This document shows positions 17,866 to 26,522 of a stretch of 64,000 bases of DNA, piece after piece. The notes beneath the pieces are model-generated. The model saw only the letters and a program-made list of their open reading frames with translations, ran no database searches and was not told the origin of the DNA. Position 1 is the first letter of the stretch; each line of letters opens with the position of its first letter. The position numbers and the translations under genes are program-made. Location of the stretch: positions 460,079 through 524,078 of the forward strand of contig NZ_SHKX01000013.1 of assembly GCF_004217445.1 (NCBI RefSeq), given 5' to 3'. The stretch comes from Fluviicoccus keumensis (GTDB lineage Bacteria; Pseudomonadota; Gammaproteobacteria; Pseudomonadales; Moraxellaceae).

Positions 17866-18132
17866 GTGGATGTTGATGAAATAGCTCTGTTCGAAAATCT
17901 ACTTGATTCGTTTGACAGACTTTACGATCAAGAATCGAGTGTTGTAGACATTTATGCGCTTCTGTTTGCCACAACCAAGGCACTACCTAATTCATCGTTT
18001 GCAGTACTCTTAAACACCACTACATCCGAACTTTTGAAAATTGTTCGATCTGGCTGCTCAGTCGAAGAGCAAAATAGCATTGTGCTTGATATTGTTCAGC
18101 CACTTCGCGAGGTAATCGCTGCTGTTGTTTAA
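17866..18132 (+). CDS. Cassette-borne hypothetical protein
   Basis: This is a short, acidic, AT-rich gene (about 88 residues from GTG 17866; a TTG at 17851 inside the attC-like core is an alternative). The product is mostly helical by composition (DEIALFENLLDSFDRLYDQE) with a hydrophobic centre, and shows no recognised domain. It has no Shine-Dalgarno site, which is usual in gene cassettes. It lies between repeat unit A and attC-like site 1, so it fits the form of one mobile cassette. Confidence 0.55.
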   Translation: MDVDEIALFENLLDSFDRLYDQESSVVDIYALLFATTKALPNSSFAVLLNTTTSELLKIVRSGCSVEEQNSIVLDIVQPLREVIAAVV

Positions 18133-18200
18133 GTTATTGAGGCGTGTGCTATAGAGCTTTAAACTGACCCTAGTTGTCCAAAGCTTTTAGCGCTGCACTT

Positions 18201-18326
18201 GCCCAACTTTGCGCTCAAGTGGGATAACGCCCCAGCCACTTATGGGGCATTTTTTGATGGTTCTGAGGTACGTCTCAGATTTTATTTTGCTGTGGGGCGT
18301 TACCCCTTAGCGCCGGTAGTTAGGGC
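18201..18326 (+). other. attC-like recombination site 1 (126 bp)
   Basis: GCCCAAC (18201-18207) and GTTAGGGC (18319-18326) bound an imperfect inverted repeat. The inner arms GATAACGCCCCAGC and GCTGTGGGGCGTTA pair well, leaving a variable centre, as in long attC sites that fold as single strands. It separates two cassette-like genes. The right core deviates from GTTRRRY at the last base. Confidence 0.65.
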
Positions 18327-18331
18327 TAAAC

Positions 18332-18823
18332 ATGATCAAAGCCATCAGATTTGCAATATTTATTGGGGTTTCTATGAGCTCAAATGCAAATGAAATATTT
18401 ATCCACTCTCACAATCCCACCTCCAATCGATTCGCCATACTAGAGGATAATGAAAGCATTGCTTTTCTTTATCTAACGGAAGTCGGAACTCAACGCCCCA
18501 TCAAAGATGCCGTTGCCTACTCTCGCCATCCCCTCGCTCTGAAAGTCGATTGGGAAAAAATCAAAGAGAAGGGCGATACCCCGCCACTATCAAAAGATGT
18601 TGCAAGTTCAGAGGCAGTTATTGCAAACCCTTCAGAGGTTGAGTTTTCTTTTAAATGGTCATCTGATGGTAACGCCGTAGCATTACTCCGAAATGGAAAA
18701 CCGATTGCATTTGCTTCAGCCTCAGAAAAATATGGCTTTTCTAAAGCCATATCAAAGCCCAGCCCACTAGCAAACGCTTGGGATCAAGGGCTTTATGAAG
18801 TTACATTTGGAGAGCAGCCCTAA
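18332..18823 (+). CDS. Cassette-borne hypothetical protein
   Basis: This is a 163-residue protein of unknown family. The first ATG gives a short hydrophobic N-terminus (MIKAIRFAIFIGVSMSSNA) that could be a weak signal peptide; ATG at 18374 would remove it. The body looks like a beta-rich soluble domain (NRFAILEDNESIAFLYLTEV, then FKWSSDGNAVALLRNGKPIA). The TAA stop lies inside the CCCTAAC inverse core of the next attC-like site, a hallmark of integron cassettes. Confidence 0.65.
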   Translation: MIKAIRFAIFIGVSMSSNANEIFIHSHNPTSNRFAILEDNESIAFLYLTEVGTQRPIKDAVAYSRHPLALKVDWEKIKEKGDTPPLSKDVASSEAVIANPSEVEFSFKWSSDGNAVALLRNGKPIAFASASEKYGFSKAISKPSPLANAWDQGLYEVTFGEQP

Positions 18824-18898
18824 CTAGTGGTTCGTTCACATCGTTCGCTGCGCTCACTGGGACGGGCTAAAGCCCACTCCTTAAGCAACCGTTAGAGC
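18817..18898 (+). other. attC-like recombination site 2 (82 bp)
   Basis: GCCCTAAC (18817-18824) pairs with GTTAGAGC (18891-18898). Inner boxes GGTTCGTT and AAGCAACC pair imperfectly, and a central hairpin is formed by GGGCTAAAGCCC. Size and layout match a typical attC. The stop codon of the preceding gene overlaps its left core. Confidence 0.75.
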
Positions 18899-18914
18899 CA
18901 ACAAGGAGGTTCAT

Positions 18915-19319
18915 ATGTATAGCGCAGGAAAAGAGGTTCTTGAGCAGGGCTTAAGCTTGTTCAGCCGGATCTTATTGGGCGTCGTCGCCGGCCTGTTTGG
19001 TGTTGGAATGATTTTTATGGGGCATGCGGCCAAGGCTCCTTGGTTCTTCTATGTCTTTGGCTCGTTCTGTCTTTTTATTACGGTGGCTTGCATTACAACC
19101 GGAAAAGTCAGGGTCTTTTTTGGAAGGCTCATCGGAGCGCTGGTTTTCATGGCTGCGGCTTGGTATCTAGTCTCAGAGTTATCTTCCGGGCCGATCATTT
19201 CAGGCATGGACGCCGACCCATCCATTCTTAACGCGGCTAAGTTTTTCATACTGGCAGGCATACCTGGTCTGGGCTATGCGTTATTCGCGCGCTTCTCTCC
19301 AAGAGAATCGGATAAATGA
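18915..19319 (+). CDS. Cassette-borne membrane protein
   Basis: This 134-residue protein has four predicted transmembrane helices (about 20-40, 45-62, 68-88 and 108-125) and short charged ends. A strong AAGGAGG lies 6 nt before the ATG. It sits between attC-like sites 2 and 3, so it forms a clean one-gene cassette. Small membrane proteins of this kind are frequent in integron cassettes; no family is recognised. Confidence 0.7.
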   Translation: MYSAGKEVLEQGLSLFSRILLGVVAGLFGVGMIFMGHAAKAPWFFYVFGSFCLFITVACITTGKVRVFFGRLIGALVFMAAAWYLVSELSSGPIISGMDADPSILNAAKFFILAGIPGLGYALFARFSPRESDK

Positions 19320-19327
19320 ACGAGTTG

Positions 19328-19392
19328 GCTCTAACCATTCGCGGCAGGTGCGGCGGTCCTGACGGGCCGCGAGCTGGGCTCATTCGTTAGGT
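19328..19392 (+). other. attC-like recombination site 3 (65 bp)
   Basis: GCTCTAAC (19328-19335) and GTTAGGT (19386-19392) bound a short palindromic element with a GC-rich hairpin around GTCCTGACGGGCCGCG. It is clearly similar along its whole length to site 4 at 38879, which supports a common origin in one integron family. It lies 8 nt after the preceding stop codon. Confidence 0.78.
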
Positions 19393-19483
19393 ACGGACAG
19401 GAACGGAACTCACGAACAGCCCCGGAAAGCTCAGGCCTGCTTGGCTACTTCTGGTCCCTGCCCCAGTTTTTCATCTTCAAACC

Positions 19484-21013
19484 TTAGCCCCCGTCCAAGC
19501 TGTCAAACGCCCACCAGCATGAACCGCCGCCCCCAAACGTATGCCGTGTCTTCCGGTCAAAATGGAACTCGCCCTGACAGGCCCGCCCTCTTTCCAGCGC
19601 ACCACGCAGTTCATCCCACTGCCCCAGCAAATCCTTGTTCTTCGCCCACTCGGGGGGATTCGCGTATTTGATCCGCAACTTGTACCGGAACGCATCTCCT
19701 TCCGTGTCATAGGGGTCATCATTGATCAGCTGCGCATCCACAATATCGACCGAAGCAACCCCCAAGGGCAGACAATCCGGGCGTTTGGGATCGACCGCGG
19801 TTGCATAGCCTGCCGTCAGCTCAAAGATATCGGCCTTTTGGCGCCGGCCATCTTCAAGCTGAATGTCTTGTCCAGCCCTCCTTTGCATCACCCCCAGGCG
19901 TTCAAGTAATTCGAGATAGGGTATCGTCTTGCGGGCAACCGGATCCCAGCCTGATCGCCCCTTGGACGGGAAAATGGCCACGGCGTAGTGGTCCGACTCG
20001 CCTTCAAACAGCGATTTGTCCACCGGCAAGTTTCCCCTGCCCGGCAGGGCCAGACAGGTACCGGGCCACTGACCAGCCTTGCCATGACCATGCATCTCCG
20101 CCAGCAGACGTCGAATTTCATCCACCGTCGGTGGTGCAAAGGCTTTCAGGGCCTCCATCTTGCGGATACGCAGGGCAGCCAGCCGCGACAGCATCGCTTC
20201 GTATTCGGCCCGGCCGCCATCCTTTTGCGTGGCATCCACATAAGCATCCTTGTAATCGCGGCTGTAAACCGTAGGGGCGCGACCACACGGCCCTTGCCCA
20301 TCCCGGACCAAGTGCCGACACTCAACCCAGGATTTGTTTTGACGAACCAACTGAACCTTGAACATCTGCCCGGCACTGTTCTTTTCGATTTCCGGGAAAG
20401 CCGCCAGCAGCGCGGGATTTCTTACCCATGCGGATTCTGCTGATGTTGCATCCAGCCCGATCCGGGCCGTGACCTCGTAAAACGGCTGGCTTTGCCCTGC
20501 CTGACTGCCCGGCGGATGCGGAGTGATTTGATCGATGCCGAGGTAATGTGGCTGTCCGTATTCGAAACAGCTGGCATTGCGGTTCGGACCCGATTTCAGC
20601 CAGCCCGACTCAGACAGCCGGTAACGGATAGCCGGGCGACCGTTCAGGGTCAATGTCAGTTTTTCCAGCAAACCGGCCTGGCTCAGTGCATCCAGTTTCC
20701 GCAATTGCTCCTGACGGGGAGCAGACTCCGGAGCATCGGTATAGAAATCCATGGACCACGCCAACGGTTCACGGGTCTTCGTGCCCACATCCGGAGCAGG
20801 ATAGGACGGCAGGGAAAGACACAACCGTTTTCCTTGCTCGCCCCCGGAATGCTGTTCCCAAAGGGCGCGGACTACAGGATCGAAATTGGCGGCCGTGGGT
20901 TGGTTTTCCTGCCAGTGGTTGTAGGCATACACGCCGGCTGTCAGTGTCAGACCCAATCCGAGGACTGCCGCAACTGACGGGAAAATGCGACGTTTACTGA
21001 AATTTAAATGCAT
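19484..21013 (-). CDS. Membrane-anchored protein with internal duplication, unknown function
   Basis: This 509-residue protein has an N-terminal signal anchor at about 10-30 (SVAAVLGLGLTLTAGVYAY), so most of it should be periplasmic. Two related halves start at Cys65 (CLSLPSYP) and Cys320 (CLALPGRG). Each contains a sequence that ends in a LDALSQAGLL / LELLERLGVM helix, a DCLPLG/SCFEYG cysteine strand, and then a beta-rich VTARIGLD / YKLRIKYAN segment. No family is recognised. It lies on the opposite strand between cassette site 3 and repeat unit B, and its base composition is intermediate between the island and the chromosome. The 3' flank (19393-19483) holds no gene. Confidence 0.7.
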   Translation of the reverse strand: MHLNFSKRRIFPSVAAVLGLGLTLTAGVYAYNHWQENQPTAANFDPVVRALWEQHSGGEQGKRLCLSLPSYPAPDVGTKTREPLAWSMDFYTDAPESAPRQEQLRKLDALSQAGLLEKLTLTLNGRPAIRYRLSESGWLKSGPNRNASCFEYGQPHYLGIDQITPHPPGSQAGQSQPFYEVTARIGLDATSAESAWVRNPALLAAFPEIEKNSAGQMFKVQLVRQNKSWVECRHLVRDGQGPCGRAPTVYSRDYKDAYVDATQKDGGRAEYEAMLSRLAALRIRKMEALKAFAPPTVDEIRRLLAEMHGHGKAGQWPGTCLALPGRGNLPVDKSLFEGESDHYAVAIFPSKGRSGWDPVARKTIPYLELLERLGVMQRRAGQDIQLEDGRRQKADIFELTAGYATAVDPKRPDCLPLGVASVDIVDAQLINDDPYDTEGDAFRYKLRIKYANPPEWAKNKDLLGQWDELRGALERGRACQGEFHFDRKTRHTFGGGGSCWWAFDSLDGG

Positions 21014-21186
21014 GTGAAATCCGTTCTTATGATTTTCGGCAAGTCGGCTAGCGCGACCCTTGCGAATGTTATGGCTGTCCTAGGCAAACGACAAGCGTGG
21101 CCGTTTGGAAGATTTTCCCCTTGGAGGCTGTAGTCCCTTAGCCGGGGCGGAATCAGAAATAGGGGCCAGTCCCCCTGTGTTTAGCT

Positions 21187-21368
21187 TAGGTTGACGGAGG
21201 GTGGCGCGCGCTGCTAGCTTTCAGGAACTTCATCCTATGGGTTTAGTTCGCCTAACAAGGTGAGGCTTCCTGACAAGCGGCTAATTTGAAAGGCAAATGA
21301 CTCTGACTCATTGCTGTTTAGGCGAATGGATTGTTATGCAAACTCTGTCGCCGAAATATAGTTAGGCA
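21187..21368 (+). repeat. Cassette-associated repeat unit, copy B (no REP)
   Basis: Copy B lacks the REP hairpin but keeps the conserved middle (GGGTGGCGCGCGCTGCTAGC-like, TTTAGTTCGCCTAACAAGG) and the 118-bp attC-like end, from GCCTAAC (21250-21256) to GTTAGGC (21361-21367). Here both cores fit the attC consensus exactly. A VOC-family gene follows 17 nt later. The 173 nt between the 509-residue gene and this unit hold no gene, only an AAATAGGGGCCAGTCCCC tag at 21157. Confidence 0.75.
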
Positions 21369-21384
21369 TCAAGGGAGACGAACA

Positions 21385-21753
21385 GTGCCGCAAACAGTCA
21401 TTCCGCAACTACGCATCACAAACTCAGAACAAAGCCTTGGCTTCTATGTCAACGGCCTCGGCTTCAAGATTGACTGGCAGCACCGATTCGGTCCCCGCTA
21501 CCCGCTTTTTGTTCAACTCACGAGGCAAGGCCAAACGATCTTTCTGACAGAGCATATGGGCGACTGTGAAGTCGGAGGCGCCGTCTACTTCATCGTCCAA
21601 GATGCCGGACACACTTTGTCCGAGTTTGAGCAACATGGTGTCGTTGCCACCAACCCACTGTCAAATACATCGTGGGGTACAAGCGAATTTCTGCTGACCG
21701 ATCCGGACGGCAACCGTTTGCGCTTTGCCTCTGAACTTCAGCAACAAACATGA
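21385..21753 (+). CDS. VOC-family (glyoxalase/bleomycin-resistance) protein
   Basis: This is a 122-residue single vicinal-oxygen-chelate protein, starting with GTG behind AAGGGAG. Features are IPQLRITNSEQSLGFYVNGL at the N-terminus, paired beta-alpha-beta modules, and the C-terminal metal-ligand motif LTDPDGNRLRFA with the following Glu. The sequence is close to bleomycin-binding/glyoxalase-superfamily proteins, which are frequent resistance or detoxification cargo of integron cassettes. The substrate is unknown. Confidence 0.82.
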   Translation: MPQTVIPQLRITNSEQSLGFYVNGLGFKIDWQHRFGPRYPLFVQLTRQGQTIFLTEHMGDCEVGGAVYFIVQDAGHTLSEFEQHGVVATNPLSNTSWGTSEFLLTDPDGNRLRFASELQQQT

Positions 21754-21812
21754 CTCGCCAAGTCCCAGCGGTCACTTGCTGCCTAACCTGGGCGTTTTAG
21801 AGGAGCCACATT

Positions 21813-22322
21813 TTGCTCGATCTTGATGATCCTCGTTGGTACGAGCTCAAACATGCTTATGGCACGGCTGCGGATATCCCTGCGTTGTTAAAACAACTCG
21901 CCGATCTACCGTCCTCCGAAAACGACAACGAGCCTTGGTTCTCCATCTGGAGCGCATTGGCGCATCAAGGCGACGTCTACACAGCTTCTTTCGCTGCCGT
22001 GCCACACGTAATAGAGGCGCTCGCCTCTGCCCCGTTAAAAGCCGATTTCTCCTATTTTCAATTTCCGGCCTGGGTTGAAGTCTGCCGCACCAAGAAGAGC
22101 GTTTCGGTTCCTGAAGACATTGCCCCAGCCTACTTTGAGTCCTTGTCTCGGCTGCCCTCGCTTGTGGGTGCAGCAGCCGCGCGCCCATGGGACGAAGGGT
22201 TTCTATGTTGCGCTCTTTCAGCGGTTGCCGCGGCGAAAGGGCAGCCCTCAGTTGCCGAAGCAGTGTTGGAGCTTTCGCCCGAGGTGGCCGGCGAGTTCAT
22301 GGAGTGGTTCTATGAACGCTGA
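21813..22322 (+). CDS. Cassette-type hypothetical protein
   Basis: This is a 169-residue acidic soluble protein beginning with TTG; AGAGGAG 7 nt upstream decides this start. It opens LDLDDPRWYELKHAYGTAAD and contains AHQGDVYTASFAAVPHVIEA. The DDPRW and HQGDVxxASxAAVPH segments recur in uncharacterised, possibly HEAT-like proteins of many bacteria, including cassette-borne ones. GCCTAAC at 21781 lies just upstream and could be half of a decayed attC. The function is unknown. Confidence 0.65.
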   Translation: MLDLDDPRWYELKHAYGTAADIPALLKQLADLPSSENDNEPWFSIWSALAHQGDVYTASFAAVPHVIEALASAPLKADFSYFQFPAWVEVCRTKKSVSVPEDIAPAYFESLSRLPSLVGAAAARPWDEGFLCCALSAVAAAKGQPSVAEAVLELSPEVAGEFMEWFYER

Positions 22323-22427
22323 AAAGCCCAATTCTACGTTATCGCCATAAAACAACCGGAACCAATCGGGAGGGAATAGGCACCTGTCCCCAATTTTCCC
22401 CCGACGACCCTCCGCCCTGTCAGCAGC

Positions 22428-22452
22428 GTCGGGCTGAAGCCCGACCCACAGG
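22428..22452. repeat. Single REP hairpin
   Basis: GTCGGGCTGAAGCCCGAC (22428-22445) is a perfect small palindrome followed by CCACAGGC. The same sequence occurs in the REPIN at 35987-36058. It abuts the thiolase stop and could act in termination or mRNA protection. The rest of the 130-nt gap back to the preceding gene holds no gene, only a CACCTGTCCCCAATTTT tag near 22381. Confidence 0.7.
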
Positions 22453-23616
22453 CTACAACCGCTCAATCACCGTCGCCGTCGCCATCCCCTGCGCAATGCA
22501 CATCGTCTGCAAGCCATAGCGCGCGCCCCGCCGCTCCATCTCCGCCAGCAGCTTCCCCATCAAAATCGCCCCCGTCGCCCCCAGCGGATGCCCGTGCGCA
22601 ATCGCCCCGCCGTTCACATTCACCTTCTCCGCCGGAATTCCCAGCGCCTTCATCCAGATCAACGGCACCGGCGCAAAGGCCTCGTTGATCTCAAACAGGT
22701 CGATATCCGCCAGCAACAAGCCCGCCTTTTTCACCGCCCGCTCCGTCGCCGGAATCACCTCCATCAGGGCCAGCGTCGGATCACCCGCCGCGCACACCCG
22801 CGCCAGAATCCGCGCCCGCGGCCGGAAACCGTCACGTTCCGCCGCCATCCGGTCGGCCACCAGCATCACCCCCGCCCCGTCGGCAATCTGCGACGCATTG
22901 CCCGCCGAAATCAGCCCCGAGCCCGGCCGGAACGGACGCGGCAGCGCCGCCATCTTCGCCGCGTCCACCGATTGCCGGATGCCCTCGTCCGTCGCCACTG
23001 TCACCGGCTGCCCGGCGGCATCCAGCCCCGTCAGCGGCGCAATCTGCGACCGGAAAAACCCCGCCTGCTGCGCCGCCCAGGCTCGCCGGTGAGACTCCGC
23101 CGCGAAGCCGTCCAGATCATCCTGTATCAGGCCGTGGATTTCACACAGGCGCTCGGCGGACTCACCCTGATGGATGATTTCGTATTTGAGCTTCAGGTCC
23201 GGATTCACATTGTCCGGCGAGCCGATATCGGAAAACATCGGCACCCGGCCCATGCTCTCCACCCCGCCCGCGATCACGTACTCGGCATCACCCGCCATCA
23301 CCTTCAGCGCCGCCAGATGCACCGCCTCCTGCGAGGAACCGCAGGCGCGCACCACGGTGAAGGCGTCGGTGGACGGGGGCAGGTTCGACAACAGACCGGC
23401 CAGCCGCGACACGTTGTTGCCCTGCTCGCCGCGCGCCGTGACGCAGCCGGTAATCAGCGACTCCACCTTCGCCGGGGCCAGCCCGGTGCGCGCCAGCAGC
23501 GCGTTGATGGCGTGGGCGTAGAGGTTGACGGGATGCCAGCCGCGCAGACTGCCCTTTTCGGCATGACCGCGCCCGATGGGTGTGCGCACGGCGTCGATGA
23601 TGACGGCTTCTTTCAT
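22453..23616 (-). CDS. Acetyl-CoA acyltransferase (thiolase)
   Basis: This 387-residue thiolase cleaves 3-ketoacyl-CoA in beta-oxidation. Catalytic residues are visible: Cys92 in VVRACGSSQEAVHLA, His343 in NGGAIAHGHPLGATGA and Cys373 in TMCIAQG. The N-terminal AVIIDAVRTPIGRG is typical. It lies 19 nt downstream of an acyl-CoA dehydrogenase gene on the same strand, making a two-gene beta-oxidation operon. The acyl chain or steroid side chain handled cannot be read from sequence. Confidence 0.93.
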   Translation of the reverse strand: MKEAVIIDAVRTPIGRGHAEKGSLRGWHPVNLYAHAINALLARTGLAPAKVESLITGCVTARGEQGNNVSRLAGLLSNLPPSTDAFTVVRACGSSQEAVHLAALKVMAGDAEYVIAGGVESMGRVPMFSDIGSPDNVNPDLKLKYEIIHQGESAERLCEIHGLIQDDLDGFAAESHRRAWAAQQAGFFRSQIAPLTGLDAAGQPVTVATDEGIRQSVDAAKMAALPRPFRPGSGLISAGNASQIADGAGVMLVADRMAAERDGFRPRARILARVCAAGDPTLALMEVIPATERAVKKAGLLLADIDLFEINEAFAPVPLIWMKALGIPAEKVNVNGGAIAHGHPLGATGAILMGKLLAEMERRGARYGLQTMCIAQGMATATVIERL

Positions 23617-23635
23617 GGGTATCAGCTCCGGAATC

Positions 23636-25423
23636 TCAGAAAAACTTCACCGGCATCAAGGTGTCCAGCCCGGCGTCAACCGCCTCGGCATGCCCGCGCG
23701 TGCGCGGCAATATGCGCCGGAAGTAGAAACGCGCCGTGTGGATCTTGGCCTCGTAGAAATCCGCCTCCGCCGCGCCTTGCGCCAGCGCGCGCGCCGCCAC
23801 GGCCGCCATGCGCGCCTGGAACCAGGCCAGCACCGTGTAACCGGCGAAGTACAGGTAATCCACCGCCGCCGCGCCCACCTCGTCCGGGTTGGTCAGCGCC
23901 TTCATCCCGATGCGTTGCGTCAGGCTTTCCCATTCATCGCACAGCGCGGCTAGCGGCGGCAGGAATTCCGCCACCGCCGCGTGCCCGGCTTCCGCCGCGC
24001 AGAAGGCGCGAATCTCGCCGGTGACCAGCTGCAGCGATTGTCCCTGCGTGGCCAGCACCTTGCGGCCCAGCAGGTCCAGCGCCTGGATCTCGGTGGTGCC
24101 TTCGTACAGGGTCGCCACGCGGGCGTCGCGCGCCATCTGTTCCAGCCCCCATTCGCGGATGAAGCCGTGGCCGCCGTAAATCTGGATGCCGTGCTTGGCC
24201 GCTTCCAGCCCCAGTTCGGTCAGCACCGCCTTGGCGATGGGCGTCATCAGGCCGAGCACGGCTTCGGCGTGACGGCGTTGTTCCTCGTCGTCGCTGCCCA
24301 GCAGCACGTCTTCCTGCGTCGCCAGCCAGTAGACCAGCGCGCGCCCGGCCTCGGTGAAGGCCTTCTGCGTCTGCAACATCGCGCGCACGGCGGGATGAAC
24401 CACGATAGGATCGGCGGGCTTGTCCGGGTACTGCGGGCCGGACAACGCACGCAGCGCCAGCCGGTCCTTCGCATACGTCAGCGAGGCCTGCCACGCGGCC
24501 TCCATACCCGCCACGCCCTGCAAGGCCACGCCCAGACGGGCGGAGTTCATGAACAGGAACATGTAGCTGAGGCCCTTGTGCGGCTGGCCGATCAGCGTGC
24601 CGGTGGCGCCGTCGAAGTTCATCACGCAGGTGGCGGAGCCCTTCAGGCCCATCTTGTGCTCGATGGAACCGCAGCTGACGGCGTTGCGCGCGCCGAGGGA
24701 ACCGTCGGCATTGAGGTGATGCTTCGACACCAGGAACAGCGAGATGCCCTTGGTGCCCTTGGGGGCGTCCGGCAGGCGCGCCAGCACGATGTGGACGATG
24801 TTGTCGGTGAAGTCGTGTTCGCCGCCGGAGATGAAGATCTTGGTGCCTGTGATGGCATAAGTACCATCGGCGTTGGCTTCGGCGCGGGTGCGCACCAGCC
24901 CCAGGTCGGACCCGGCCTGCGGTTCGGTCAGGCACATGGTGGCCAGCCATTCGCCGGACACCAGTTTCGGCAGGACGTCGCGCTGCTGTTCGGCGCTGCC
25001 ATGGTGGACCAGCGTCTTGATCGCGCCGTGGTTGAGGCAGGGATACATGCCCCAGGCGCGGTTGGCGCCGCCGATCATCTCGTTGCAGGCGGCGGCCAGC
25101 GTCGCGGGCAGGCCGGAACCGCCGCGGGATGCCGGTTCGGCCAGCGCGCCGAGGCCGAGTTCGACATATTGGGCGTACGCTTCCTTGAAGCCCGTCGGCG
25201 TGCGTACCGCGCCATTGTCGAAGGTGCAGCCCTCTTCATCGCCGGAGCGGTTGATCGGCGAGAGTTCGTTCTCGTTGAACTTCGCGGCCAGGGCGAGAAT
25301 GCTGTCGAGGGTGTCGCGGTCGGTGTCGGCGAAGACTGGCAGGCGGCGGTAGTGTTCCTGAACGTGGAGCAATTCATGCAGGACGAAATTCATCTCGCGC
25401 AGTGGGGCGACGTACTGGGGCAT
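23636..25423 (-). CDS. Acyl-CoA dehydrogenase
   Basis: This is a 595-residue FAD enzyme of the large acyl-CoA dehydrogenase type with a C-terminal extension domain. Recognisable parts are the N-terminal helical domain with NEMIGGANRAWGMYPCLNHG, the FAD-binding MCLTEPQAGSDLGLVRTRA, the GTKIFISGGEHD strand and the C-terminal catalytic region YGGHGFIREWGLEQ with ATLYEGTTEIQALDLLGRK. It introduces the 2,3-double bond in acyl-CoA and works with the downstream thiolase. An imperfect palindrome ACGTGAATGTTTATTCGTGT lies about 50 nt upstream (near 25473-25492) and may be an operator. Confidence 0.93.
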   Translation of the reverse strand: MPQYVAPLREMNFVLHELLHVQEHYRRLPVFADTDRDTLDSILALAAKFNENELSPINRSGDEEGCTFDNGAVRTPTGFKEAYAQYVELGLGALAEPASRGGSGLPATLAAACNEMIGGANRAWGMYPCLNHGAIKTLVHHGSAEQQRDVLPKLVSGEWLATMCLTEPQAGSDLGLVRTRAEANADGTYAITGTKIFISGGEHDFTDNIVHIVLARLPDAPKGTKGISLFLVSKHHLNADGSLGARNAVSCGSIEHKMGLKGSATCVMNFDGATGTLIGQPHKGLSYMFLFMNSARLGVALQGVAGMEAAWQASLTYAKDRLALRALSGPQYPDKPADPIVVHPAVRAMLQTQKAFTEAGRALVYWLATQEDVLLGSDDEEQRRHAEAVLGLMTPIAKAVLTELGLEAAKHGIQIYGGHGFIREWGLEQMARDARVATLYEGTTEIQALDLLGRKVLATQGQSLQLVTGEIRAFCAAEAGHAAVAEFLPPLAALCDEWESLTQRIGMKALTNPDEVGAAAVDYLYFAGYTVLAWFQARMAAVAARALAQGAAEADFYEAKIHTARFYFRRILPRTRGHAEAVDAGLDTLMPVKFF

Positions 25424-25508
25424 GGCGGTGATCCGGGGCGGGATTGCGGCAGGGGGAATGGCGGGGAAATTAACGTGAATGTTTATTCGTGTTCAAGTCG
25501 CGTATGTC

Positions 25509-26357
25509 TCAACCACCCCGCACCTGCTCCGCATAGGCATTCAAGCCCCGCATGACCAGTTCATACGGCCACGCAAACTTGCGCTGGAACCAATGCCCCA
25601 CGGCAATGTCCGGCGAGGTGAACACCAGGTACTTGCCCCGCTCCACCCCGCGCAAAATCGCCGCCGCCGCCTGTTCCGGCGACATGGCATGCTTCTGGAA
25701 ACGCCCGGTCAGCGCCTGCATCCGGGGATCATCCCGCTCCACGCCGACAATGCGCACCGTCCGCACCAGCCCGGTATCCACCGCCCCCGGACACACCAGG
25801 CTGACCTGGATGCCATGCCGCGCCAGGTCGTAGCGCAGCACTTCCGACACGCCGCGCAGCCCGAACTTGGAAGCGCTGTAGGCGGCATGCCACGGCAGCC
25901 CGAACAGCCCCGCCGCCGAGGAGACGTTGACCACCGCCCCGCCGCGTCCGGCGCGAATCATTGGCGGCACGAAACACTCCAGCACCTGGATCGGCCCCAT
26001 CAGGTTGACCTCGACGCAGTCGCGCCAGTGTCGGTGCTCCAGGTCCTGGATGCGGCCCCAGATGGAAATCCCGGCAATGTTCATCACGACATCGACACTG
26101 CCGAAACGGGCGTGGATTTCGTCCGCCATCGCCTTCACCGCGTCGTAATCGGCAATGTCGGCGGCACGCAGGAATTCCACCCGGCCGCCCCCGGCGCGGA
26201 TTTCCGCCGCCGTATGCTCCAGTTCCTCGGCGCGGATATCGGTCAGCAATAACCGCGCGCCCCGCCGGGCGGCGGCCGTCGCCACTGCCTTGCCGATGCC
26301 GCTGGCAGCGCCGGTGATGAAACAGAGTTTGTCGGTCCAGAATGTCCGTGAGCGCAT
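25509..26357 (-). CDS. SDR family NAD(P)-dependent oxidoreductase
   Basis: This 282-residue short-chain dehydrogenase has the cofactor motif CFITGAASGIG at residues 12-22, NIAGI near 93, and the catalytic NVSSAAG serine with YSASKFG (Tyr-xxx-Lys) near 160. The C-terminal FAWPYELVMRGL is typical of membrane-associated SDRs acting on steroids or long-chain substrates, though this is only suggestive. I use the start MRSRTFWTDK. The frame continues far upstream across the divergent AraC gene, but that part is antisense. It is divergent from the AraC gene, which may regulate it. Confidence 0.9.
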   Translation of the reverse strand: MRSRTFWTDKLCFITGAASGIGKAVATAAARRGARLLLTDIRAEELEHTAAEIRAGGGRVEFLRAADIADYDAVKAMADEIHARFGSVDVVMNIAGISIWGRIQDLEHRHWRDCVEVNLMGPIQVLECFVPPMIRAGRGGAVVNVSSAAGLFGLPWHAAYSASKFGLRGVSEVLRYDLARHGIQVSLVCPGAVDTGLVRTVRIVGVERDDPRMQALTGRFQKHAMSPEQAAAAILRGVERGKYLVFTSPDIAVGHWFQRKFAWPYELVMRGLNAYAEQVRGG

Positions 26358-26522
26358 GGCGGAATCCCCGTTCGGCGTGGTTGATGACCACATCATGCCG
26401 CTCTCCGGTCTGCGGACAGTTACCCGAACGGGACAATTCCGGTGCCTTATCGGGCCAGCCTCGTCCCTCCGCGCGGTTTTGTGCGAGGATGGCCCCATCC
26501 CGTGCTTTTCCCCGGAACCGCC

